Of a stretch of DNA of 21,155 nt, positions 7,178 through 14,055 are shown in pieces. The stretch's first letter is position 1, and every line of letters begins with the position of its first letter. The stretch is from the NCBI GenBank assembly GCA_964579505.1, contig CAZOGC010000022.1, positions 1 to 21,155 of the forward strand, given 5' to 3'. Source of the stretch: JAJYSO01 sp964579505. GTDB lineage: Bacteria; Bacteroidota; Bacteroidia; Flavobacteriales; Flavobacteriaceae. Made by a program: the position numbers and the translations under genes. The notes under the pieces are model-generated. The model was not told the origin of the DNA and searched no databases. It worked only from the letters and a program-made list of their open reading frames with translations.

Positions 7178-8125
7178 ATGAAAGCGATAGGTGGTTATTT
7201 TGGCTTAGAACTAAATGAAGGAAAAGAGTATCATTTTGATGCAAAACGATTGAATACCGGGCGGAATGCTTTAGAGTATATCTTGCGAGTTAAAGGGTAT
7301 GACAAGGTTTACCTGCCTTATTACACCTGTGATGCGGTGATGGAACCTATTAAAAAACTAAATTTAGCGTTTGATTTCTATTCCATCAATAAAAGCTTTG
7401 AACCTAAATTTGACTTTTCGAAGATAGGAGAAAAAGATGCTTTTGTTTATACCAATTACTTTGGTTTAAAGACCGAGTTTACAAAGATTTTAGCTAAAAG
7501 TTGTCGGAATTTAATTGTGGATAACGCGCAAGCTTTTTATGCTAAACCAGTAGAAAGCATAGATACATTTTATTCCCCAAGAAAATTTTTTGGAATACCG
7601 GATGGCGCTTATTTATACACTGATACAGATTATAATACAGAAATTGAACAAGATGTATCTTTAGCGCGCTTTGAGCATTTGCTAACCCGCGTTGATAAAA
7701 ATGCTGAAGACGGTTATGCGGCTTTTACCACAGTAGAAAAATCACTAGAAAATAAGCCGATAAAAACAATGTCCTACTTAACCCAACAACTACTTAAAGG
7801 AATAGATTATAGTGGTATAGCTAAGCAACGTCGAGAAAATTTTAATTATCTGAATGCTAAATTGGGGACGTACAATCAATTAAGTTTACCCAATGTCGAT
7901 AACGAAGTTCCTCTAATTTACCCCTTATTGACAGAAAAACCACAGTTGCGAAAACAATTGGTAAGCCATAGAATTTACACGCCGCAATATTGGCCTAATG
8001 TACTGGATTGGGCAGATAAAAAAAGTTGGGATTACAAATTAACCCAAAACTTGGTTTGTTTGCCTATTGATCAACGCTATGGGAGAACGGAAATGAATGA
8101 AATGTTAAACTGCTTAAACCTTTAA
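7178..8125 (+). CDS. Divergent PLP-dependent aminotransferase-fold protein (DegT-like)
   Basis: ATG 7178 gives 315 aa. A TTG at 7157 overlapping the upstream stop would add seven residues but is less likely. I do not recognise a named family, but the layout is fold-type I PLP. It has YLPYYTC near residue 45, a VDNAQAF motif with Asp115 and Gln118 at the PLP-ring position, and SPRKFFGIPDGAYL with Lys136 where the Schiff-base lysine lies. The usual GEGG loop is replaced by GIPDGA. It may be a true aminotransferase acting on an uncommon substrate or a non-catalytic relative. It sits between the ATP-grasp ligase (17 nt upstream) and a sulfotransferase (3 nt downstream), suggesting one pathway step. 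Confidence 0.75.
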   Translation: MKAIGGYFGLELNEGKEYHFDAKRLNTGRNALEYILRVKGYDKVYLPYYTCDAVMEPIKKLNLAFDFYSINKSFEPKFDFSKIGEKDAFVYTNYFGLKTEFTKILAKSCRNLIVDNAQAFYAKPVESIDTFYSPRKFFGIPDGAYLYTDTDYNTEIEQDVSLARFEHLLTRVDKNAEDGYAAFTTVEKSLENKPIKTMSYLTQQLLKGIDYSGIAKQRRENFNYLNAKLGTYNQLSLPNVDNEVPLIYPLLTEKPQLRKQLVSHRIYTPQYWPNVLDWADKKSWDYKLTQNLVCLPIDQRYGRTEMNEMLNCLNL

Positions 8126-8128
8126 TTT

Positions 8129-8926
8129 ATGGATAATCTTGCCATTTTTTCTGTGCCACGCTCCGGTTCTTCTTGGTTGGGAGAAATATTTAATAGCTCG
8201 CCACACACGATTTTTCGATTCCAACCCAACTTTGCTTATTCTTTCTCCTCGACCTTGAAAGCAGATAGTACGGAAGAAGCAATTGAATATTTCCATAAAG
8301 AATTAGTAGCAAGCAAAGACCCTTTTGTCTGTGACAAGCTTTCCATAAGTAGCAAAGAAAAAGAAGGCTTCCCAAAAAATAATCCGGATAAACTTGTTTG
8401 GAAGGAAACGCATTTTGTGTTTTTAGCAGAAACACTTTTAAAAAATAGCGACACTAAAGTAATCGGCTTGGTGCGTTCTCCTTTTGCTACGATTTCATCT
8501 TGGCTGAAAATTCCAAAAGAATTTGACCCGAGTTGGAATATAAGTGAACAATGGCGCTCTGCTGATTTGAAAAATGAAGGTAAAAAAAGTCATTACTTTG
8601 GTTTCGAAAAATGGAAAGAAGCCACTCAATTATTTGAACAGTTGAAAGAGGATTACCCCAACCGATTTTACTTAGTGCGTTACGAGGATTTATTACAGAA
8701 TCCTATAGAAACTGTTGAAGCCTTGTTTAAGTTTGCCGGTTTAGAAATGGACGAGCAAACGAAGAACTTTTTAAAAGCCAGCAGAAACACTTCCGTGGAA
8801 GATGCTTACGGAGTTTACCGAAAAAAGACCACGGACGATAAATGGAAATCCGAATTGCCAAAATATATTATTGAAGCAATTCAAGAGGATTTGCAGGGGA
8901 CGGGGTTGGAGAAATATTTAGAATAG
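8129..8926 (+). CDS. PAPS-dependent sulfotransferase
   Basis: It is predicted to transfer sulfate from 3'-phosphoadenylyl sulfate to a hydroxyl or amine of the polysaccharide or its precursor. The 265 aa have the 5'-phosphosulfate-binding loop FSVPRSGSSWL at residues 7-17 and the 3'-phosphate-binding motif VIGLVRSPFATISSWL at 111-126 (Arg116, Ser123/124). ATG 8129 is three bases after the preceding stop, implying translational coupling with the PLP-fold gene. No signal peptide is visible, so it acts in the cytoplasm. The last ~44 residues recur in diverged form in the orphan fragment at 8988-9134. Confidence 0.92.
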   Translation: MDNLAIFSVPRSGSSWLGEIFNSSPHTIFRFQPNFAYSFSSTLKADSTEEAIEYFHKELVASKDPFVCDKLSISSKEKEGFPKNNPDKLVWKETHFVFLAETLLKNSDTKVIGLVRSPFATISSWLKIPKEFDPSWNISEQWRSADLKNEGKKSHYFGFEKWKEATQLFEQLKEDYPNRFYLVRYEDLLQNPIETVEALFKFAGLEMDEQTKNFLKASRNTSVEDAYGVYRKKTTDDKWKSELPKYIIEAIQEDLQGTGLEKYLE

Positions 8927-8985
8927 CGGATTTGCAGATTTGCAAATTAGCAAATTCGCCTATTTGCGGATTCGTGCCTTGTGCC
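8927..8985 (+). repeat. Intergenic TTTGCAAATT-type repeat, first block
   Basis: Short degenerate units such as GATTTGCAGATTTGCAAATT and AATTCGCCTATTTGCGGATT fill the space between the sulfotransferase stop and the orphan sulfotransferase tail. The same unit type resumes right after the tail (9135-9228), so the tail is embedded in this repeat on both sides. Confidence 0.75.
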
Positions 8986-8987
8986 TT

Positions 8988-9134
8988 CGTAGAAGCAGCT
9001 CAGTAAATGATGCCTATGGCGTTTACAGAAAAAAGACCACAGACGATAAATGGAAAACCGAATTGCCGGGATATATCATTGAAGCAATTCAAGCAGATCT
9101 ACGAGGAACGACCTTGGAGAAATATTTAAAATAG
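8988..9134 (+). pseudogene. Orphan 3' fragment of a second sulfotransferase gene
   Basis: In frame up to TAG 9132-9134, this stretch encodes SSVNDAYGVYRKKTTDDKW...LEKYLK. Over 44 aligned residues, 37 are identical to the C-terminus of the intact sulfotransferase at 8129-8926. It lacks the PAPS-binding domain and any natural start. An open frame can be read back to ATG 8940 only through intergenic repeat DNA. The seven differences and many silent changes show that it is a diverged paralogous or older tail, not a fresh duplication. Confidence 0.85.
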
Positions 9135-9228
9135 CAAATTCGCACATTTGCAGATTCGCACATTTGCAAATTCGCACACCAGCGATTCAGCGAATTAGCA
9201 CATCAGCACATTTGCGCATCCGCATAAA
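9135..9228 (+). repeat. Intergenic TTTGCAAATTCGCACA-type repeat, second block
   Basis: Tandem degenerate units of AAATTCGCACATTTGCAGATTCG character run from the orphan sulfotransferase tail to just before the GT2 gene. Units repeat roughly every 16 bp and vary (AGCACATCAGCACATTTGCGC). No coding signal is seen. Confidence 0.8.
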
Positions 9229-9238
9229 ATAAAAAACA

Positions 9239-10264
9239 ATGGATTTTAAAGAATTTAAGCAAAAATACGAACACAAAAAGGTTGAAGAGCAACCGAATCA
9301 AGTGCCTGCTCAACCGGTAGTTTCAGTTTGTGTAGTGACCTATCAACATAAGCCTTATATCAAACAGTGTTTAGATGGTATTTTAATGCAGAAAACAGAT
9401 ATCCCTTTTGAAATCTTGTTAGGTGAGGATGCCTCCACAGATGGTACGCGAGAGATTTGCTTAGAATATGCAGCTAAATACCCGGATAAAATTAGGTTGT
9501 TTCTACACCACCGTGAAAATAATATTAAAATTGGCGGAAACCCCTCGGGCCGTTTTAATTTTTTATATAATTCATTTGTCGCTCGTGGCAAATACATCGC
9601 CCTTTGCGAAGGGGATGACTATTGGATCGACCCTTTGAAATTGCAGAAGCAGGTGGATTTTTTAGAAGAGAACAAAGATTGTTCCATTGTGTTTACTGAT
9701 TTCAAAATTTCAAGAGATAAAGGGAGTACGACAATTGAAAAATATAATGGGCTTAATAAAATGACGGCGGAAGAGTTTTTTCTAAGTGATATAAAAAACG
9801 GCTATAAAGGAGTATATTATTACGCAAGAACGTTAACTCTACTCTTCAGAAAAGAAGTTATTACGGATACTCCATACAGAGATTGGATGAATGCATCCTT
9901 TGCTGGAGATTTTATTATAAAATATAGAGCATTGATATTGGGAAAGTTTGGTTATGTTAGTAGTGTAACTAGTGTATATAATGCAAGTACAGAGGGTTCG
10001 TTTTCAAATGTAAAAAAGACCAAAAAGGATGTTAAAAAACAATATAGGGATTACTTAAGAGCTTTATATTATTTAAATTATTTAAGTCCAATTAGCGAGA
10101 AAATATTAAATGAAAAAATAATATCAATTAAAAAGAGGATGTATTTTTTGTTGGCTTTTTGCGTCAAAAGTAAATTGAAAGGATTTTTTTATTTATGTTA
10201 TAATTTTAATAAAACATCTGTGTTTTATATTTTACTTTTTATAAAAAGAAATCTAAGAAGTTGA
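9239..10264 (+). CDS. Glycosyltransferase family 2 (GT-A fold)
   Basis: This cytoplasmic inverting glycosyltransferase would add a sugar to the lipid-linked repeat unit. The 341 aa have a GT-A nucleotide-binding start (VSVCVVTYQHKPYIKQCLDGIL, about 28-49), GEDASTDGT at 62-70 and the DxD-type metal motif EGDDYW at 124-129. The C-terminal third is basic and hydrophobic. ATG 9239 follows repeat DNA. Base composition changes sharply along the gene: by my count about 39% GC over 9241-9660, 31% over 9661-10020 and 20% over 10021-10260. The conserved catalytic half and the variable acceptor half therefore look of different origin. Donor and acceptor sugars are unknown. Confidence 0.93.
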   Translation: MDFKEFKQKYEHKKVEEQPNQVPAQPVVSVCVVTYQHKPYIKQCLDGILMQKTDIPFEILLGEDASTDGTREICLEYAAKYPDKIRLFLHHRENNIKIGGNPSGRFNFLYNSFVARGKYIALCEGDDYWIDPLKLQKQVDFLEENKDCSIVFTDFKISRDKGSTTIEKYNGLNKMTAEEFFLSDIKNGYKGVYYYARTLTLLFRKEVITDTPYRDWMNASFAGDFIIKYRALILGKFGYVSSVTSVYNASTEGSFSNVKKTKKDVKKQYRDYLRALYYLNYLSPISEKILNEKIISIKKRMYFLLAFCVKSKLKGFFYLCYNFNKTSVFYILLFIKRNLRS

Positions 10265-10283
10265 GCTTCTAAAAACTGTAATC

Positions 10284-10790
10284 GTGAACGTAGTTAGGGA
10301 ATATATATTTTTATTTATAGCAAACCATTTACCGAGATTCAGGCTATTTGATAAAATCCGTTTTGTAATGTTAAAAATGGCTGGTCTTAATATAGAAGGA
10401 AAATGTAGAATATTTGCCCCAATAACAATTAGCCCTATTGGGGGAGCAAAAAATATTAAAATTGGGAAAGGTACTTTTATTAATAAACATTGTTATATAG
10501 ATGCTCAGTTTGATGAAGTGCTGATTGGTAAAAATGTTCTTATTGGTCCTGGGGTAAAATTGGAGACTATTGGCCATAGATTAGAATATATTCCAGGGAC
10601 TTTAAGAAAAAAAACATCAGAACCAATAGTAATTGAAGACGGAGTGTGGTTATGTGCAAATGTCGTTGTAACACAGGGAGTAACAATTAAAGAAGGGGCG
10701 GTAGTTGCTGCAGGTGCAGTTGTAACTAAAGACGTTCCAGGTAAAGTTTTAGTTGGAGGAATACCAGCAAAAATCATTAAAGAATTATAA
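10284..10790 (+). CDS. Hexapeptide-repeat (left-handed beta-helix) acyltransferase
   Basis: This O- or N-acyltransferase (LacA/NodL/CysE type) probably acetylates a sugar using acetyl-CoA. The 168 aa show hexapeptide turns (IGKGTFINKHCYID, VLIGKNVLIGPGVKL, VVVTQGVTIKEGAVVAAGAVVTKDV) and the typical C-terminal GGIPAKIIKEL. A His in ETIGHRL near residue 98 fits the usual catalytic position. Start is GTG at 10284, 19 nt after the GT2 stop. The N-terminus (LFDKIRFVMLKMAGLNIEG) is conserved-looking, so a later start is unlikely. It would add acyl decoration to the same repeat unit. Confidence 0.9.
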   Translation: MNVVREYIFLFIANHLPRFRLFDKIRFVMLKMAGLNIEGKCRIFAPITISPIGGAKNIKIGKGTFINKHCYIDAQFDEVLIGKNVLIGPGVKLETIGHRLEYIPGTLRKKTSEPIVIEDGVWLCANVVVTQGVTIKEGAVVAAGAVVTKDVPGKVLVGGIPAKIIKEL

Positions 10791-11195
10791 TTTGATTCTT
10801 CACCTATTTTTTCATTGTTAGATATTGTGTTCAAATAATTAAGCTATTTCAAGTACTAAAGAAACTTACTTGGATAATCTCGTGTTTATAGTTTCATAAC
10901 ATTGTCGCCCTAAATAATCAGGGGGAGTTTATGATTTGGATGAATAACAAGATAATTATCAGTCGCTTAGGACAGGTCAATCCATTTGACTGAGCCCATG
11001 ACCAACTTTGTTGAGACCTATATATGCCAAGCAGTCTTTATTTTTTGTAACAAATCGCTTTTAAATCACGCTTAGTGTGCTGAAAATAGGTTGTTATAGA
11101 CTGGATATCTGCTATTTTAAAGTTTTTAATTGTGGCATTATTAGTAGCCGTGCCTTTTTCTGAAAAAAATATTATAAAGAAGATAAGATTTATTA
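10791..11195 (+). other. 405-nt AT-rich intergenic region without a recognisable gene
   Basis: No open frame on either strand here looks coding. The segment around 10924-10945 reads GTTTATGATTTGGATGAAT and closely matches GTTTATAATCTGGATGAAT inside the polymerase gene near 11548-11566. In both places it reads F(M/I)IWMN, so this may be a scrap of a related membrane-protein gene. It is weak evidence. No convincing promoter or terminator is seen; TTTATTTTTTG at about 11037-11047 is at best a poor -7 match. Confidence 0.5.
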
Positions 11196-12419
11196 ATGAA
11201 AAACTTCCTATTTCTCCTCTATATCGTTTGTGTTTTTGGAGCTTTTCAATATACTCCTGTTGCATTTTTAGCAGGATTATATATGTCTCTTATTACATTT
11301 ATAGGTTTTTTAAATTTTTTATTAAAAAACCTATATAAACGGCATAAGTTTATAAAATGGGGCGTAATAACAGCAGTTGCTCTTATATTAATTTCTATTA
11401 TATCTTCTCATGTAAATTATAATCAGCCCGTTATTTCAGGAATACTTGGTGTGACACCTTTCTTTTACGTCTTTGGGCCCTTTGCTTTTTGGGAAAGAAT
11501 AAGGTTTGGCTTTATAAGCCGCCCCGGAGTCTGGCGCGCTATTCGGTTTATAATCTGGATGAATGCTGCTTATCTCTTGCTGTTTAGTGTCTTTGGGTTG
11601 AGTTATATCTTTACCTCTCCTTTTTCCGGAAGTATGTTGACAGTTGATGCAGGAAAAATAGCTAAGAATTTTGTCATCTTTGGTATGCTTTACTACGCGA
11701 TAACCGCTATTAATAAAAAGAAAGCCCGATATTATATTTATAGCCTGGGGCTTTTTATAACCACACAAATACATGACATTCAGAGAGGAACCATAGTTTT
11801 ATTTATAGGTTTATTATTGTTGATATTCTTCACATACAGAAAAACTACAAGTGTAAAGAAAGTACTTATCTTATCTCCATTATTCATTGCAGGTGTTTTC
11901 TTTTTGGTACAAAATACAGACTTTACTAATATTATTGATAAAAAGTTTGATGCGGTATTCAAACTGTTAAATACCGATTCTCAGAATCAAATTCAAGATG
12001 CTTCTGTTTCTGTGCGTATAGTGGAAACTACCTATGCCATGGATAAGTTTGCTGAAAACCCGGTGTTTGGTAATGGAAATTTAAGGGCGTCATATAAAGA
12101 CCGGATTTTACCTAACTTATACTTTTATCCCACAGATATTGGAATTTATGGGGTGCTTTACCTTTATGGTTTGGTTGGGCTTTTTATTTATATTGCAGTA
12201 TTGGTTTTGATGAAAAGACAATACAAAATTATAGATAGAAGGAACACCATACAAATGGCTTTTTTCTTTTTTCTTTTATATAATGTAATTGCTACTTTAA
12301 AAGATGCTAACATATTTCGTAATCCCGATTTTTTCATCTTGTTAATGTTATTGGTTATTTATACCAAGAAAAACAAGGAGCAAAGTATTAAAAACACTCA
12401 GATCGCTCATGGAACCTAA
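11196..12419 (+). CDS. Wzy-like polysaccharide polymerase (multi-pass membrane protein)
   Basis: Predicted to polymerise flipped repeat units at the periplasmic face. The 407 aa are mostly hydrophobic, with about nine to ten membrane helices by eye. A larger hydrophilic loop lies at about residues 245-310 and contains NPVFGNGNLRASYK. It is followed by DIGIYGVLYLYGLVGLFIYIAVL, an arrangement typical of Wzy/O-antigen polymerase-ligase proteins. Sequence conservation in this class is low, so the call rests on topology and on the presence of a Wzx gene with no other polymerase candidate. ATG 11196 begins a clear hydrophobic first helix. The 3' end overlaps the next gene by 11 nt, suggesting coupled translation. 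Confidence 0.82.
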   Translation: MKNFLFLLYIVCVFGAFQYTPVAFLAGLYMSLITFIGFLNFLLKNLYKRHKFIKWGVITAVALILISIISSHVNYNQPVISGILGVTPFFYVFGPFAFWERIRFGFISRPGVWRAIRFIIWMNAAYLLLFSVFGLSYIFTSPFSGSMLTVDAGKIAKNFVIFGMLYYAITAINKKKARYYIYSLGLFITTQIHDIQRGTIVLFIGLLLLIFFTYRKTTSVKKVLILSPLFIAGVFFLVQNTDFTNIIDKKFDAVFKLLNTDSQNQIQDASVSVRIVETTYAMDKFAENPVFGNGNLRASYKDRILPNLYFYPTDIGIYGVLYLYGLVGLFIYIAVLVLMKRQYKIIDRRNTIQMAFFFFLLYNVIATLKDANIFRNPDFFILLMLLVIYTKKNKEQSIKNTQIAHGT

Positions 12420-13224
12420 TTTATTTATAGTGGGCGCCCCCAAAGCTGGGAGTACCTTTTTATATGAAAAAATAAAGCAGCATCCAGCCTTGTTTTATAC
12501 ACAGACGAAGGAACTAAACTATTTCTCTCAACAAGAATTAGAAGCGGAATCCTATTACCGAGATTTTAGGATAAAGGACAAAGAAAAGTACTTAGACCTC
12601 TACAAGAAAGTAAGTAGAGAACAAAAGTATGCTATAGATGCTAGTGTCTCTTATTTTGCGTACCCTAAGGTGCCACAGAGGATTCATGAATTTAATCCCG
12701 AGGCTAAAATCATCATTATGCTTCGTAATCCGGTAAAACGTGCATTCTCGCACTATCTTATGGATAGACGTATGGGCTATGCCAATCAACCTTTTTTAGA
12801 ATATCTAAAAAATAAGAATGAGTATAAGGCGCATTATGTGCAATATATAGGCAATAGCAACTATGCTAAAAATGTGCAAGGTTATATTGACGTTTTTGGG
12901 GTAGAAAACGTATTGGTGCTTAAATTAGAGAGAATCAAAGAGAAAATCCCCAAAGTATTTGACTTTTTGGGAATTCCGCCGATGGCAGTGAATACAGAAG
13001 AACGAATCAACCAAAACAAAGAGCCTAAAAACGGAATAGCCAGGTTTTTTCAAAAGAATAGAAATATTACGGAAATCATAAAACGAGTTATGGGCAAACA
13101 GACGATAAAAAAAATGAGCTCTGTTATTTATAAGCCGGCACAAAAAATAGAAATGAATCAAAAAGAGAAGCAATTACTGAAGCAAATATTAGAAAAAGAC
13201 ATTGAATTTTTTAAAACAATATAG
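12409..13224 (+). CDS. PAPS-dependent sulfotransferase
   Basis: The second sulfotransferase of the locus has 271 aa. The 5'-phosphosulfate loop is GAPKAGSTFL at residues 9-18. The 3'-phosphate motif is IIIMLRNPVKRAFSHYL at 101-117, with Arg106 and Ser114. It differs strongly from the sulfotransferase at 8129 (PRSGSSWL type) and is closer in motif style to the heparan/NDST-like Sulfotransfer_1 group. Its start overlaps the polymerase gene by 11 nt. The C-terminus (IYKPAQK...QILEKDIEFFKTI) reappears in diverged form after the next gene at 13813-13899. It is cytoplasmic, with no signal peptide; the acceptor is unknown. Confidence 0.92.
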   Translation: MEPNLFIVGAPKAGSTFLYEKIKQHPALFYTQTKELNYFSQQELEAESYYRDFRIKDKEKYLDLYKKVSREQKYAIDASVSYFAYPKVPQRIHEFNPEAKIIIMLRNPVKRAFSHYLMDRRMGYANQPFLEYLKNKNEYKAHYVQYIGNSNYAKNVQGYIDVFGVENVLVLKLERIKEKIPKVFDFLGIPPMAVNTEERINQNKEPKNGIARFFQKNRNITEIIKRVMGKQTIKKMSSVIYKPAQKIEMNQKEKQLLKQILEKDIEFFKTI

Positions 13225-13305
13225 TATAACTATGATATGAAATATTGCGCCCTCCCGGGCTTTATGGTTTCTATCAGTTTATGGGTAATCATTTATTATT
13301 AAATT

Positions 13306-13806
13306 ATGAGTAGTAATCAAGATAATGCATCAAGAAATTATTCTTTCAAAAGAATTATAGGTAAACTTATTGGTTATTTTGCCATGAAAGCCCCATTGTT
13401 GCCCTCGAAATATAGAGCAAGATTACACAGTTGGCGTGGCATAAAATTCGATAATGTTAAAACGAATTTTATAGGAACAAATGTCAATTTGGATAATATG
13501 CATCCGGAGCTTATTTCGATTGGAGAAAATACGATTATAACAGATGGGGCAAAAATATTAGCGCACTTTATTCATACTGGAAAAAAATCAAAAGATAAAG
13601 GAGAGTTTTTTCAATTTTATACGGGAAAAGTTAGAATTGAAAGGAATGTTTTTATTGGAGCAAATACCGTAATTACAAAGCCTTTGACTATAGGAGAGAA
13701 TTCCATTATTGGTGCGAATACCGTAATTTCTAAAGATATTCCTCCTAATTCATTAGTTGTGGGAAATCCTGGCAAAGTAATACGAACAATTTTTAAGGAG
13801 GAATAA
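13306..13806 (+). CDS. Hexapeptide-repeat acyltransferase
   Basis: This second left-handed beta-helix acyltransferase has 166 aa and is predicted to be an acetyltransferase of the WcaF/LacA kind. The hexapeptide region runs from about residue 55 to 155 (LISIGENTIITDGAKIL, KVRIERNVFIGANTVITKPLTIGENSIIGANTVISKDIPPNSLVVGNPGKVI in overlapping turns). His residues in AHFIHTG near 85-88 fit the catalytic region. A hydrophilic N-terminus of about 25 residues precedes it. It lies 81 nt after the second sulfotransferase and is followed within seven bases by that gene family's orphan tail. This suggests that sulfotransferase plus acyltransferase arrived as one block. Confidence 0.9.
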   Translation: MSSNQDNASRNYSFKRIIGKLIGYFAMKAPLLPSKYRARLHSWRGIKFDNVKTNFIGTNVNLDNMHPELISIGENTIITDGAKILAHFIHTGKKSKDKGEFFQFYTGKVRIERNVFIGANTVITKPLTIGENSIIGANTVISKDIPPNSLVVGNPGKVIRTIFKEE

Positions 13807-13812
13807 AAATTT

Positions 13813-13899
13813 GTGCAATTACTAATTTATAAACCGGCAGAAAAACGATTAACAGAAGAAATCTTGAAGAAAGATATTCACTTCTTTAATAATTTATGA
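13813..13899 (+). pseudogene. Orphan 3' fragment of a sulfotransferase gene
   Basis: This 28-codon stretch ends at TGA 13897-13899 and encodes ...LIYKPAEKRLTEEILKKDIHFFNNL. It matches the C-terminus of the sulfotransferase at 12409-13224: IYKPAxK is shared, then after a seven-residue gap IL-x-KDI-x-FF is shared, again next to the stop. No catalytic domain is present and the upstream bases belong to the acyltransferase stop. It is best read as the leftover end of a related sulfotransferase gene that once continued upstream. Confidence 0.7.
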
Positions 13900-13900
13900 A

Positions 13901-14055
13901 CGAACCAACCCTTCGACAAGCTCAGGGCAGGCGCCCAATAGCAAATAACCAATAGCCAACCCTTCGACAAGCTCAGGACAGGCACCCAACAGCCAACAAC
14001 ATGAACGAAGTGAACCAGCCAACCCTTCGACAAGCTCAGGACAGGCAGCCAACAG
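13901..14055 (+). repeat. Three CCCTTCGACAAGCTCAGG repeats with AGCCAATAGC units, running into a gene start
   Basis: CCCTTCGACAAGCTCAGG occurs at 13909-13926, 13960-13977 and 14023-14040, each followed by (G/A)CAGGC, separated by AGCCAATAGC/AGCCAACAGCC-type units. The 18-nt motif ATGAACGAAGTGAACCAG at 14001-14018 is related to the motifs at 1169 and 2710. The third repeat lies inside the predicted 5' end of the glycosyltransferase gene. Confidence 0.9.

Noticed and set aside
8940..8987. A complete 64-aa gene starting at ATG 8940
   Set aside because: The first 16 codons are read through intergenic repeats; only 8988 onward resembles a protein, and that is a sulfotransferase tail.
8927..9228. 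CRISPR-like spacing of the TTTGCAAATTCGCACA units
   Set aside because: Spacing is about 16 bp with drifting units and no spacers, typical of a simple intergenic repeat.
10505..10834. Minus-strand frame of 109 codons opposite the acyltransferase
   Set aside because: It is antisense to hexapeptide repeats; its Thr/Pro-rich composition is a by-product of the opposite strand coding.
13240..13270. GC-rich GCCCTCCCGGGC as a terminator after the second sulfotransferase
   Set aside because: The stem is at most four pairs with a very small loop and no U-tract, so it is not supportable.
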